From contig JAJCYN010000441.1 of NCBI GenBank assembly GCA_029262915.1, positions 1 through 8,849 of the forward strand: a stretch of 8,849 nt of DNA, read 5' to 3'. This DNA is from Flavobacteriales bacterium. GTDB taxonomy: Bacteria; Bacteroidota; Bacteroidia; Flavobacteriales_E; Vicingaceae. The notes under the pieces were generated by a model, which saw nothing but the letters and a program-made list of their open reading frames with translations, did no database searches and was not told where the DNA came from. This document shows positions 1 to 6,646 of the stretch, one piece after another (positions within the stretch are counted from its first letter, which is position 1; each line of letters starts with the position of its first letter). The position numbers and the translations under genes are program-made.

Positions 1-32
1 TTCTTCTTCTTTTTTGCGTTCGATTTTGCCAT
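1..32 (-). CDS. rpsK: Small-subunit ribosomal protein uS11 (S11), N-terminal fragment
   Basis: Only the first ten codons and two bases lie in the window; the rest continues past the left edge. The visible start reads MAKSNAKKKK, a Lys-rich N-terminus of the kind seen in Bacteroidota uS11. uS11 binds 16S rRNA in the platform of the 30S subunit, near the mRNA exit side. The identification rests mainly on position: rpsK follows rpsM directly in the alpha operon of most bacteria, here after an 18-base gap. The ATG is preceded by an A at -3 and no Shine-Dalgarno sequence. The sequence alone is too short to prove the family. Confidence 0.8.
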   Translation of the reverse strand, partial: MAKSNAKKKK

Positions 33-50
33 CTTATGCTTCTTTATTTA

Positions 51-428
51 TTATTTAGTTGCAATTTTTTTGTTCGCAACAGTCTTTCTTCTTCCTTTTC
101 TAGTTCTAGAATTATTTTTAGTATGCTGACCTCTTAAAGGTAATCCAGCCCTATGTCTAATGCCTCTATAGCATCCGACATCCATTAGACGTTTAATGTT
201 CAATTGAACTTCTGATCTTAAAGCACCTTCAATTTTATAAGAATCTGTTAGGATTGTTCTGATTTTTGATAAATCGTCATCGTTCCAATCTTCAACTTTT
301 TTATCCTCAGAGATTTTAGCTTCAGCCAAAATTCTTTTAGCAGAAGATCTTCCGATACCGAAAATATAAGTTAATCCGATAACACCTCTTTTTTGTTTTG
401 GTAAGTCAATACCTGCAATTCTTGCCAT
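51..428 (-). CDS. rpsM: Small-subunit ribosomal protein uS13 (S13)
   Basis: The 125-residue product has the usual bacterial uS13 length. uS13 sits in the head of the 30S subunit, contacts the P-site tRNA with its C-terminal tail and forms intersubunit bridges with 23S rRNA and uL5. The start [10 protein letters not shown], the helix-turn-helix segment around residues 14-35 ([16 protein letters not shown]), and the conserved [14 protein letters not shown] stretch at residues 88-101 are family hallmarks. A basic tail follows (KGRRK at 111-115). The ATG is the start expected for the family. It is the first gene of the alpha block, preceded by the longest spacer in the window (76 bases), and the only start here without a purine at -3. 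Confidence 0.98.
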   Translation of the reverse strand: MARIAGIDLPKQKRGVIGLTYIFGIGRSSAKRILAEAKISEDKKVEDWNDDDLSKIRTILTDSYKIEGALRSEVQLNIKRLMDVGCYRGIRHRAGLPLRGQHTKNNSRTRKGRRKTVANKKIATK

Positions 429-504
429 TTGTTAATTTTTTGTTGTTAGTGTTTAGTTGATGGTAGCGTTCTAAAAACTATATACCAAGTACTATAAACT
501 AAAT
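429..504 (-). other. rpmJ-rpsM spacer, possible folded leader of the alpha block
   Basis: This 76-base spacer is more than twice as long as any other gene junction in the window. On the transcribed strand a TTTAGTT element (497-503) can pair with AACTAAA (452-458), and inside it GGTA (483-486) can pair with TACC (462-465), giving two nested short stems ahead of rpsM. In E. coli the leader before rpsM is where protein S4 represses the alpha operon; whether this spacer has such a role is inference. No open reading frame, promoter match or poly-U terminator was recognised in it. Confidence 0.3.
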
Positions 505-621
505 TTATCCTTGTCTTTGTTTAAACCTAGGGTTCTTTTTGTTAATAACGTACAAACGACCTTTGCGTCTAACAATTTTGCAGTCTGCACTTCTTTTCTT
601 TATTGATGCTCTTACTTTCAT
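505..621 (-). CDS. rpmJ: Large-subunit ribosomal protein bL36 (L36), zinc-free type
   Basis: This 38-codon gene encodes [20 protein letters not shown] and ends NPRFKQRQG, which is a clear full-length bL36. bL36 is the smallest protein of the 50S subunit and binds 23S rRNA. Zinc-binding bL36 proteins carry a Cys-Cys-Cys-His set at about positions 11, 14, 27 and 33. Here only Cys14 remains, and the other positions are Ser11, Asn27 and Phe33, so it should not bind zinc. This is the C-minus form common in Bacteroidota. It follows infA after 33 bases, as in many bacteria. The ATG is preceded by A at -3 and no usable Shine-Dalgarno sequence. Confidence 0.97.
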   Translation of the reverse strand: MKVRASIKKRSADCKIVRRKGRLYVINKKNPRFKQRQG

Positions 622-636
622 CTTACTTATATTTAT

Positions 637-650
637 TTCCTCGAAAGGAA
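637..650 (-). other. Small hairpin with UUCG loop between infA and rpmJ
   Basis: The transcribed strand reads TTCCT TTCG AGGAA, a perfect 5-base-pair stem with a UUCG loop, closed by a U-A pair rather than the C-G pair of the extra-stable tetraloop. It begins 4 bases after the infA stop and ends 15 bases before the rpmJ ATG. No run of U follows, so it is not an intrinsic terminator. A role as an RNA stability or spacing element is inference. Confidence 0.4.
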
Positions 651-654
651 TTAA

Positions 655-873
655 TTATTTATATCTAAATGTTATCCTTCCTTTTGTTAAGTCATATGGA
701 GACATCTCCAATTTAACCTTATCTCCAGGTAGAATTCTTATATAATGCATTCTCATTTTACCAGAAATATGTGCAGTAAGTATATGCCCATTTTCTAATT
801 CAACGCGAAACATAGCATTAGATAATGCTTCTATTATTGTTCCATCTTGCTCTATAGATGCCTGTTTTGCCAT
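655..873 (-). CDS. infA: Translation initiation factor IF-1
   Basis: The 72-residue product has exactly the usual bacterial IF-1 length. IF-1 binds the A site of the 30S subunit during initiation and works with IF-2 and IF-3. The whole protein is one OB fold of the S1 type. Recognisable parts are [20 protein letters not shown] at the start, [20 protein letters not shown] (residues 22-41), the conserved [20 protein letters not shown] (46-65), and the ending RITFRYK. It lies 9 bases after map, and the order secY-map-infA-rpmJ is a standard arrangement. The ATG has A at -3. Confidence 0.98.
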   Translation of the reverse strand: MAKQASIEQDGTIIEALSNAMFRVELENGHILTAHISGKMRMHYIRILPGDKVKLEMSPYDLTKGRITFRYK

Positions 874-882
874 CGTATATTC

Positions 883-1668
883 TTAATTTTTATTCTTTAA
901 TACTTCTTCAACAAATTCATGTGTTGATAAAACTTCTGCCTTCCCTTTTCTTACTGCTACATCATGCTCATAATGTGCCGAAACAAGTCCATCTGTTGTA
1001 ATAATCGTTGAACCATCATCATGTTGCTTAACATTTCTTTTACCCATATTAATCATAGGTTCAATCGCAATTACCATCCCTTCTTTCAATTGTAATCCCG
1101 TTCCTCTCTTTCCATAATTAGGAACTTGAGGTTCTTCGTGTAAATCTTTCCCTAATCCATGTCCAACTAATTCTCTTACTACACCATATCCATTCTCTTC
1201 TGCATGATTCTGAACTGCATATCCGATATCCCCTATTCTATTTCCTACAACCGCCTGTTCAATTGCTCTCTTTAAACACTCTTTAGTTACTTCTAGTAAT
1301 TTCTTAATCTCTGATTTAACCTCTCCTACTTCAAAAGTGTAAGCAACATCACCGTAAAATTCATTCATTAATACACCACAATCAACCGAAATAATGTCTC
1401 CATTTTGCAATGGTTTATTATTCGGTATTCCATGTACAACTGCTTCATTTGCAGATGTACAGAGTGTATTTGGAAAATCGTACATTCCTAAGAAACCAGG
1501 GATAGCACCATTATCTCTAATAAACTCTTCTGCTACTTTATCTAATTCAAGTGTAGTAACACCAGGATTAATTAATTTAGCAACTTCAGCTAAAGTTTTT
1601 CCAACAAGCAAAGAACTTTCTCTTATTAATTCTATCTCCTCATCCGTCTTATAAATAATCTTTCCCAT
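883..1668 (-). CDS. map: Type I methionine aminopeptidase
   Basis: This cytosolic metalloenzyme removes the initiator methionine from nascent proteins when the second residue is small. The 261-residue length matches the bacterial type I enzyme without an N-terminal extension. All five metal ligands are present: Asp96 (SVDCG), Asp107 (YGDVAY), His170 (VGHGLG), Glu203 (IEPM) and Glu234 (HYEHD). The substrate-binding His79 (VVHGIPN) is also kept. It starts 12 bases after the secY stop and is 9 bases from infA. There is no adk gene between secY and map, unlike the Firmicutes arrangement. The ATG is at the expected family position; the -3 base is G. The enzyme is almost certainly functional. Confidence 0.98.
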   Translation of the reverse strand: MGKIIYKTDEEIELIRESSLLVGKTLAEVAKLINPGVTTLELDKVAEEFIRDNGAIPGFLGMYDFPNTLCTSANEAVVHGIPNNKPLQNGDIISVDCGVLMNEFYGDVAYTFEVGEVKSEIKKLLEVTKECLKRAIEQAVVGNRIGDIGYAVQNHAEENGYGVVRELVGHGLGKDLHEEPQVPNYGKRGTGLQLKEGMVIAIEPMINMGKRNVKQHDDGSTIITTDGLVSAHYEHDVAVRKGKAEVLSTHEFVEEVLKNKN

Positions 1669-1680
1669 CTCGCAACCAAA

Positions 1681-3033
1681 TTATCCAGCCATTCCCATAC
1701 CAGTAGTAGATCTTCCCTTAATCTTTCCTGATTTCATTAATCCATCGTAATGACGCATTAATAAATGACTTTCTATTTGTTGCAATGTGTCTAAAATAAC
1801 TCCTACCATAATTAATAATGATGTTCCACCATAGAAGTAGGCAAATGCTTGATTAACACCTGCTAGTGCCGCGAATGCAGGCAATATAGCTACCAATGCT
1901 AAAAACATAGATCCAGGTAAAGTTATTTTTGACATTACATCATCTATAAACTCGGCTGTTTTTTTACCTGGTCTAATACCTGGTATAAAACCTCCGTTTC
2001 TTTTCATTTCATCTGCCATCTGATTTGGATTCACCGTTACTGCTGTATAGAAGTAAGTAAACGCCACAATCATTAGAAAGAACGTTAAATTATATCCAAA
2101 TCCATTAGGGTTTCCAAAAACACTAAGCACCCAAGAAGAAGCAGCTCCAGCTTCGCCAAAACTAGCTACAGTCATAGGTACAAACATAATTGCCTGAGCA
2201 AAAATGATTGGCATAACTCCTGAAGCGTTAACTTTAAGGGGAATATACTGTCGCACACCTCCATATTGTTTATTTCCAACAACTCGTTTTGCATATTGCA
2301 CCGGTATCCTTCTTGTTCCCTGAACTAAAAGTATGGAGACTATAACAACAATTAATAACACTGCTATTTCAACCAATAAAATAATTGGTCCTCCTACTCC
2401 ACCAATTCCAAATCTGGATCCAATTTCGAACACAAATGCAGAAGGTAAATTAGCAATAATACCTATCATAATTAATAACGAAATTCCATTACCAATTCCT
2501 TTCTCTGTAATTCTTTCACCAATCCACATTACAAATACAGTTCCTGTGATTAGTAATAACACCGTTGAAAACCACCACATTGGGCCATCATTCGGCACTA
2601 CACCGGGATTATTAGCAACCTGAGAAGCTATATATCCTGGAGCTTGAAACCCAGTAATTACAATAGTTAATACCCTTGTAATTTGGTTTATTTTCCTTCT
2701 TCCGCTTTCTCCCTCTTTCTGTAATCGTTGGAAGAAAGGAATTGCCATTCCTAATAATTGAATAACGATAGAAGCAGATATGTATGGCATTATTCCTAAT
2801 GCAAAAATTGAAGCTCTGTTAAAAGCACCACCTGCAAAAATATTAATCAAATCCATAATACCACCACCAGTCTTACCTGCATTTACTGCTTCTAGAGCAT
2901 CAGCATCTACACCTGGAAGTACCACGTAAGACCCTAATCTATAAACTAACAACAAACTTAGTGTAGTGATAATTCGAATTCTCAAATCGTCAATACTCCA
3001 AATGTTTTTTATGGTTTGAAAAAGTTTTCTCAT
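1681..3033 (-). CDS. secY: Protein translocase subunit SecY
   Basis: SecY is the pore subunit of the SecYEG channel in the inner membrane and moves secreted and membrane proteins with SecA or the translating ribosome. The 450-residue product has the family length and a ten-helix pattern of hydrophobic segments: about 20-40, 75-98, 118-138, 155-171, 182-204, 215-238, 270-292, 314-333, 372-392 and 396-418. Landmarks are the plug region near 56-75, EKGIGNGISL (177-186), the cytosolic loop RRIPVQYAKR (241-250), and GIRPGKKT (352-359), whose Arg354 matches the functionally important Arg357 of E. coli SecY. It begins only 3 bases after rplO. The ATG is supported by the family N-terminus (MRKLFQTIKNIWSIDDLR) and by A at -3. 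Confidence 0.98.
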   Translation of the reverse strand: MRKLFQTIKNIWSIDDLRIRIITTLSLLLVYRLGSYVVLPGVDADALEAVNAGKTGGGIMDLINIFAGGAFNRASIFALGIMPYISASIVIQLLGMAIPFFQRLQKEGESGRRKINQITRVLTIVITGFQAPGYIASQVANNPGVVPNDGPMWWFSTVLLLITGTVFVMWIGERITEKGIGNGISLLIMIGIIANLPSAFVFEIGSRFGIGGVGGPIILLVEIAVLLIVVIVSILLVQGTRRIPVQYAKRVVGNKQYGGVRQYIPLKVNASGVMPIIFAQAIMFVPMTVASFGEAGAASSWVLSVFGNPNGFGYNLTFFLMIVAFTYFYTAVTVNPNQMADEMKRNGGFIPGIRPGKKTAEFIDDVMSKITLPGSMFLALVAILPAFAALAGVNQAFAYFYGGTSLLIMVGVILDTLQQIESHLLMRHYDGLMKSGKIKGRSTTGMGMAG

Positions 3034-3036
3034 TTT

Positions 3037-3678
3037 TTATTTTTCTTCCTTACCTTCTGTAGACTCATCTTCTTTGGATTCATCTTTTTTAGGTTTAGTT
3101 TCAGCTTTTGTTTTTGTTTCTTTAGGCTTTTCCTCTTTTACTTCTTCAACAACTTTAGCTTCAACCTTTTTAGCAGTAACTACTTTCGCTGGTTTAACTT
3201 CTTCTAATTTAGTTGCAGCTTTCTTTGAAGTATATAGAGCAGTTGCCTTTCCTCCTGCTTTTTCTATGGCTGTTTTCGCAGATGCAGAAAACTGATCCAC
3301 AGCAACGTTCAATTTTGCCTTTAATTCTCCTCTACCTAAAATCTTAACCAAATCATTTCTAGAAACAATTCCATTTTCTAGTAATATTTCTTTAGTAATT
3401 TCTTTTACTTTTTTTGTGTCCACCAAAAACTGTAGTGTATCAAGGTTTACTCCCTTAAATTCTACCCTATTCATGTTAGTGAATCCAAACTTTGGTACTC
3501 TCTTTTGAAGTGGCATTTGTCCACCTTCAAATCCGATTTTACGTGAATATCCAGATCTTGATTTAGCTCCTTTATGACCTCTTGTTGAAGTTCCGCCTCT
3601 TCCTGATCCTTGACCACGTCCGATTCGCTTTCGCTGTTTGGTTGCACCTTCCGCTGGTTGTAAATTTGATAAGTCCAT
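3037..3678 (-). CDS. rplO: Large-subunit ribosomal protein uL15 (L15) with a long Lys/Glu-rich C-terminal tail
   Basis: uL15 is a 23S rRNA-binding protein needed late in 50S assembly. Residues 1-150 are a normal uL15: MDLSNLQPAEGA at the start, the Gly/Arg-rich rRNA-binding loop (RIGRGQGSGRGGTSTRGHKG, 18-37), GFEGGQMPLQKRVPKFGF (49-66), and the C-terminal domain VKILGRGELKAKLNVAVDQF (111-130) ending AIEKAGGKATAL. Bacterial uL15 usually stops near 145-150 residues. Here a further 63 residues follow (151-213), with 20 Lys, 15 Glu and 2 Asp and no hydrophobic core, so the tail is probably disordered or a charged helix. The frame is open and the stop lies 3 bases before secY. The tail could be lineage-typical; I cannot tell from one sequence. 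Confidence 0.97.
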   Translation of the reverse strand: MDLSNLQPAEGATKQRKRIGRGQGSGRGGTSTRGHKGAKSRSGYSRKIGFEGGQMPLQKRVPKFGFTNMNRVEFKGVNLDTLQFLVDTKKVKEITKEILLENGIVSRNDLVKILGRGELKAKLNVAVDQFSASAKTAIEKAGGKATALYTSKKAATKLEEVKPAKVVTAKKVEAKVVEEVKEEKPKETKTKAETKPKKDESKEDESTEGKEEK

Positions 3679-3699
3679 TCTATAATTCTTAAACTATTA

Positions 3700-3882
3700 T
3701 TATTTAATTTCTTCCACTGAAAGTAAGTGTTGCACTTTTGCAATCATCCCCATAATTTGAGGTGTAGCTTCATGCTCTACAACTTGGTGCATCTTACGAA
3801 CACCTAACGCTGTCAAAGTTTTCTTTTGACGAGCTGGTTGCTTTATCTTACTTTTAATTTGTTTTATTTTAACTTTTCCCAT
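3700..3882 (-). CDS. rpmD: Large-subunit ribosomal protein uL30 (L30)
   Basis: The 60-residue product is a full-length bacterial uL30, a small 50S protein bound to 23S rRNA. The family pattern is visible in [10 protein letters not shown] (4-13), the conserved Gly-containing turn [12 protein letters not shown] (22-33), and the C-terminal strand [14 protein letters not shown]. It lies between rpsE (16 bases) and rplO (21 bases), its normal place in the spc operon. uL30 is dispensable in some bacteria and is absent from some lineages; here it is intact. Confidence 0.97.
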   Translation of the reverse strand: MGKVKIKQIKSKIKQPARQKKTLTALGVRKMHQVVEHEATPQIMGMIAKVQHLLSVEEIK

Positions 3883-3898
3883 TACTTCTTAGGTTTCT

Positions 3899-4417
3899 CT
3901 ATCCGTTAAAAACTTTATCTAATTCAATTCCTCTTTGATCAGCCACAGTATATGCATCTCTCATTTGACCAAGTGCATCTAAAGTAGCTTTTACCACATT
4001 ATGAGGGTTAGAAGATCCTTTTGATTTTGCTAACACATCAGTAATTCCAACACTTTCAAAAACAGCACGCATTGCACCACCAGCAATTACACCGGTACCA
4101 TGTGCAGCAGGTCTCATAAAAACCTGAGCTCCCGAATATTTTCCGTTTTGTTCGTGTGGAACAGTTCCATTAATTATTGGAACCTTAATGCAGTTCTTCT
4201 TTGCTATATCTATTCCTTTAGTAATTGCTTCCGTTACTTCGTTTGCCTTTCCTAAACCGTGTCCTACAACACCGTTTTCATCTCCAACAACAACAATTGC
4301 TGAAAAACTAAAGTTTCTACCACCTTTAGTAACTTTTGTTACTCTATTGATAGCAACTAATTTGTCCTTTAACTCGGCTTCGCTAGCTCTTACTCTTTTT
4401 GCATTTGATTTTGCCAT
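3899..4417 (-). CDS. rpsE: Small-subunit ribosomal protein uS5 (S5)
   Basis: uS5 is in the 30S body near the mRNA entry channel and affects decoding accuracy and mRNA unwinding. The 172-residue product has the N-terminal double-stranded RNA-binding-like domain (about 16-80, with [18 protein letters not shown] at 30-47 and GKANEV at 56-62) and the C-terminal domain with [20 protein letters not shown] (109-128) and [15 protein letters not shown] (131-145). The loop around Lys31-Gly33 corresponds to the region where spectinomycin resistance mutations occur in E. coli. The first seven residues (MAKSNAK) are the same as those of uS11 at the left end. It ends with TAG and is 19 bases from rplR. Confidence 0.98.
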   Translation of the reverse strand: MAKSNAKRVRASEAELKDKLVAINRVTKVTKGGRNFSFSAIVVVGDENGVVGHGLGKANEVTEAITKGIDIAKKNCIKVPIINGTVPHEQNGKYSGAQVFMRPAAHGTGVIAGGAMRAVFESVGITDVLAKSKGSSNPHNVVKATLDALGQMRDAYTVADQRGIELDKVFNG

Positions 4418-4436
4418 ATCTTTTTACTATATCAAA

Positions 4437-4790
4437 TTAAAATTTAAGTCCTCCTTCACGTGCAGCTTCAGCTAAAGCTTTAACTCTACCGTGATACAAG
4501 TACCCTCCTCTGTCAAACGAAATTGTTTTAATTCCCGCTTTCACTGCCTTTTCAGCAATATATTTACCCACAGTAGCTGCCACTTCAGTTTTGGTACCTG
4601 CTGCTTTAATATCTTTTTGTTTAGAAGAAGCGGCAACTAATGTTGTTCCTGTTGCATCATTAATAATTTGAGCATAAATCTCTTTATTACTTCTGAACAC
4701 AGCCAACCTAGGTTGTTCTGCAGTTCCAGTAACAATCTTCCTGATTCTTCTTTTAATTCTTAATCTTCTATCTTTTTTACTAAGTGCCAT
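4437..4790 (-). CDS. rplR: Large-subunit ribosomal protein uL18 (L18)
   Basis: uL18 binds 5S rRNA and, with uL5, builds the central protuberance of the 50S subunit. The 117-residue length is normal. Hallmarks are the basic N-terminus ([15 protein letters not shown], 5-19), [17 protein letters not shown] (27-43), the Ala/Lys-rich helix around 71-86, and the C-terminal signature [20 protein letters not shown] (92-111) with the ending EGGLKF. It is 22 bases after rplF and 19 before rpsE. The ATG has A at -3 and no Shine-Dalgarno sequence. Confidence 0.98.
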   Translation of the reverse strand: MALSKKDRRLRIKRRIRKIVTGTAEQPRLAVFRSNKEIYAQIINDATGTTLVAASSKQKDIKAAGTKTEVAATVGKYIAEKAVKAGIKTISFDRGGYLYHGRVKALAEAAREGGLKF

Positions 4791-4812
4791 AATACTTTTT
4801 TATTATGATTGT

Positions 4813-5367
4813 TTATTTAGCTGCCGATTTACCAGCTTTTCTTCTTAATTGTTCTCCAACGAACTTAATCCCTTTACCTTTGTAAGGTTCAGGTTTTCTT
4901 AATGATCGAATTTTAGCTGCAACATGTCCAATCAATTGCTTATCATGAGATTCTAATGTAACAATTGGATTTTTACCTCTTTCAGATTCACAAGAAATAT
5001 TAATTTCATCTGGTAATTCAAATACAATAGCATGAGAGTATCCTAATAATAACTCTAATTTTTGTCCTTGATTAGATGCTCTATATCCAACACCAACTAA
5101 CTCTTGCTGTGTTTTAAAACCTTTTGATACACCCTCAACCATATTATAAACTAAAGATCGATATAAACCATGTTTGGCTTTATGATCTTTCAGCTCAGAA
5201 TTTCTTGAAATAGCAATTACATTATCAGCAACACTGACAACAACCGCTGAAGTATCAACTTTCTGTGTTAATTCTCCTTTAGGTCCTTTTACAGTAATAA
5301 TACCATTATTAACAGCAACTTCAACTCCCTGAGGTATCTCTATCGGTGCATTTCCTATTCTTGACAT
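4813..5367 (-). CDS. rplF: Large-subunit ribosomal protein uL6 (L6)
   Basis: uL6 sits at the base of the L7/L12 stalk near the sarcin-ricin loop and the factor-binding site. The 184-residue product has the two similar domains of the family: MSRIGNAPIEIPQGVEV at the start and KGPKGELTQ (27-35) in the first, and ELVGVGYRASNQGQKLELLL (89-108) leading into the second. The C-terminal signature KPEPYKGKGI (158-167) is complete. A short basic tail (RRKAGKSAAK) closes it. It is 23 bases after rpsH and 22 before rplR. Confidence 0.98.
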   Translation of the reverse strand: MSRIGNAPIEIPQGVEVAVNNGIITVKGPKGELTQKVDTSAVVVSVADNVIAISRNSELKDHKAKHGLYRSLVYNMVEGVSKGFKTQQELVGVGYRASNQGQKLELLLGYSHAIVFELPDEINISCESERGKNPIVTLESHDKQLIGHVAAKIRSLRKPEPYKGKGIKFVGEQLRRKAGKSAAK

Positions 5368-5390
5368 AACTTAAATTCTTTCTACTTATA

Positions 5391-5786
5391 TTAATATACG
5401 TGACACAACACTTCCCCACCAATGTTTTCTCTTCTTGCTTCTTTATCAGTCATTACACCTTTTGAAGTTGAAACGATAGCAATACCTAAGCCATTTATTA
5501 CTCTAGGCAGCGTTGCAACTCCTGAAAAATTTCTTAATCCAGGTTTACTAATTCTTTCCAACTTAGTTATCGCAGAAATTTTCGATTGAGGATGATACTT
5601 CAAAGCAATTTTAATATTCCCTTGAGTCGTTTCTTCTTCAAATTTATAGTTTAAGATGTATCCTTTATCAAACAGTATCTTAGTCATTTCTTTCTTAATG
5701 TTCGATGCTGGAATATCAACAACTCTATGCTTAGCACTAACTGCGTTTCTAAGTCTTGTTAAATAATCTGCTATTGGATCTGTCAT
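5391..5786 (-). CDS. rpsH: Small-subunit ribosomal protein uS8 (S8)
   Basis: uS8 is a primary 16S rRNA-binding protein that organises the central domain of the 30S subunit; in E. coli it also represses the spc operon by binding near the start of rplE. The 131-residue product shows [14 protein letters not shown] (2-15), the [13 protein letters not shown] helix (32-44), KPGLRN (81-86), and the C-terminal RNA-binding signature [18 protein letters not shown] (101-118), ending GGEVLCHVY. The upstream bases AAAGGGA, about 7 bases before the ATG, give weak Shine-Dalgarno complementarity, and the -3 base is A. Confidence 0.98.
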   Translation of the reverse strand: MTDPIADYLTRLRNAVSAKHRVVDIPASNIKKEMTKILFDKGYILNYKFEEETTQGNIKIALKYHPQSKISAITKLERISKPGLRNFSGVATLPRVINGLGIAIVSTSKGVMTDKEARRENIGGEVLCHVY

Positions 5787-5814
5787 GTTTAATCCCTTTT
5801 TTTAATAATATTTT

Positions 5815-6084
5815 TTACCAACTTGCTTTTGTAATTCCCGGAATCAGACCAGCTGATGCCATTTCTCTAAATGTAACACGAGATATACCGAATTGTCTCA
5901 TATAACCTCTTGGTCTTCCTGTTAATTTACACCTGTTGTGTAATCTAACTTTTGAAGAATTTTTAGGTAATTTTTGTAGTGCATCCCAATCGCCTGCAGC
6001 TTTTAATGCAGCTCTTTTTTCAGCATACTGAGCAACTAATCTTTCTCTTTTGCGTTCTCGCGCTTTCATTGATTCTTTAGCCAT
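5815..6084 (-). CDS. rpsN: Small-subunit ribosomal protein uS14 (S14), zinc-free long form
   Basis: uS14 is in the 30S head next to uS3 and uS10. The product is 89 residues and begins [13 protein letters not shown]. The frame stays open to an upstream ATG at 6120, but that would add 12 residues and overlap the end of rplE by 26 bases, while the family start and the A at -3 support 6084. The conserved C-terminal half [20 protein letters not shown] (48-67) and the ending [11 protein letters not shown] are clear. The CXXC pairs of the short zinc-binding uS14 are missing; only Cys52 is present, so this is the C-minus type. It lies 10 bases after rplE and 28 before rpsH. Confidence 0.97.
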   Translation of the reverse strand: MAKESMKARERKRERLVAQYAEKRAALKAAGDWDALQKLPKNSSKVRLHNRCKLTGRPRGYMRQFGISRVTFREMASAGLIPGITKASW

Positions 6085-6094
6085 AGTTAGTTGT

Positions 6095-6646
6095 TTAATT
6101 TTTCTTAAATGGTAAACCAAATTCTGTTAATAATGCTTTTCCTTCTTCGTCTGATTGTGCAGATGTAACAATTGTTATATCCATTCCACTAACCGTCTTA
6201 ATTTTATCAATATCAATTTCCGGAAAAATAATTTGTTCCTTGATACCTAATGTATAATTTCCTCTACCATCAAATCCTTTAGGTTCAATTCCTCTAAAAT
6301 CTCTTGTTCTTGGTAATGCAACTGCCACTAATCTATCCAAAAATTCATACATCTGATCTCCCCTTAATGTAACTCTTGCTCCAATAGGCATTCCTTTTCT
6401 CAACTTGAAATTAGAAATATCTTTTTTCGAATAAGTTATATTCGCTTTTTGACCTGTAATCAATGTCATTTCTTCTATAGCTGAGTCAACCAATCTTTTA
6501 TCGGAAACAGCATCACCAACTCCTTGGTTCAGACAAATTTTTTGAATTTTAGGAACCTGCATTACAGAAGTATATGCAAATTTTTCTTTCAAAGAGCTTA
6601 CTATTTCCTCTTTGTACTGTGTCTTTAATCTAGGTGTATAACTCAT
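6095..6646 (-). CDS. rplE: Large-subunit ribosomal protein uL5 (L5)
   Basis: uL5 binds 5S rRNA and the P-site tRNA and contacts uS13 across the subunit interface. The 183-residue product is of normal length. Visible landmarks are [20 protein letters not shown] (31-50), the RNA-binding [20 protein letters not shown] region (65-84), [12 protein letters not shown] (85-96), and [10 protein letters not shown] (111-120) with the GRGNYTLGI motif (127-135). Its ATG overlaps the rplX stop codon as ATGA, and a strong Shine-Dalgarno sequence GGAGGT lies 7 bases upstream, inside rplX. This is the only such site in the window and suggests a translation start with its own ribosome loading or coupling. Confidence 0.98.
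   Translation of the reverse strand: MSYTPRLKTQYKEEIVSSLKEKFAYTSVMQVPKIQKICLNQGVGDAVSDKRLVDSAIEEMTLITGQKANITYSKKDISNFKLRKGMPIGARVTLRGDQMYEFLDRLVAVALPRTRDFRGIEPKGFDGRGNYTLGIKEQIIFPEIDIDKIKTVSGMDITIVTSAQSDEEGKALLTEFGLPFKKN

Noticed and set aside
539..745. Plus-strand open frame of 68 codons
   Set aside because: It lies antisense to rpmJ and infA, both clear conserved genes, and its product resembles no family I know.
1394..1654. Plus-strand open frame of 86 codons
   Set aside because: It is the complement of the N-terminal half of map and has no support as a protein.
2333..2623. Plus-strand open frame rich in Ile, Asn, Thr and Pro
   Set aside because: It is the shadow of hydrophobic secY helices; the composition follows from the complementary codons.
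3016..3295. Two plus-strand frames (3016-3207 Phe-rich, 3074-3295 Ser/Phe/Val-rich) that could look like membrane peptides
   Set aside because: They are antisense to the Lys/Glu-rich rplO tail; AAA/GAA codons read backwards give Phe and Ser codons.
3471..3743. Minus-strand frame of 90 codons across the rpmD-rplO junction
   Set aside because: It overlaps both genes in another frame and has no recognisable domain; rplO and rpmD explain the DNA.
4188..4475. Plus-strand frame of 95 codons
   Set aside because: It is antisense to rpsE and the spacer before it, with no protein evidence.
6085..6120. Upstream ATG that would lengthen uS14 by 12 residues
   Set aside because: The extra residues are not part of the family, and the frame would overlap rplE by 26 bases; the ATG at 6084 fits the 89-residue form.
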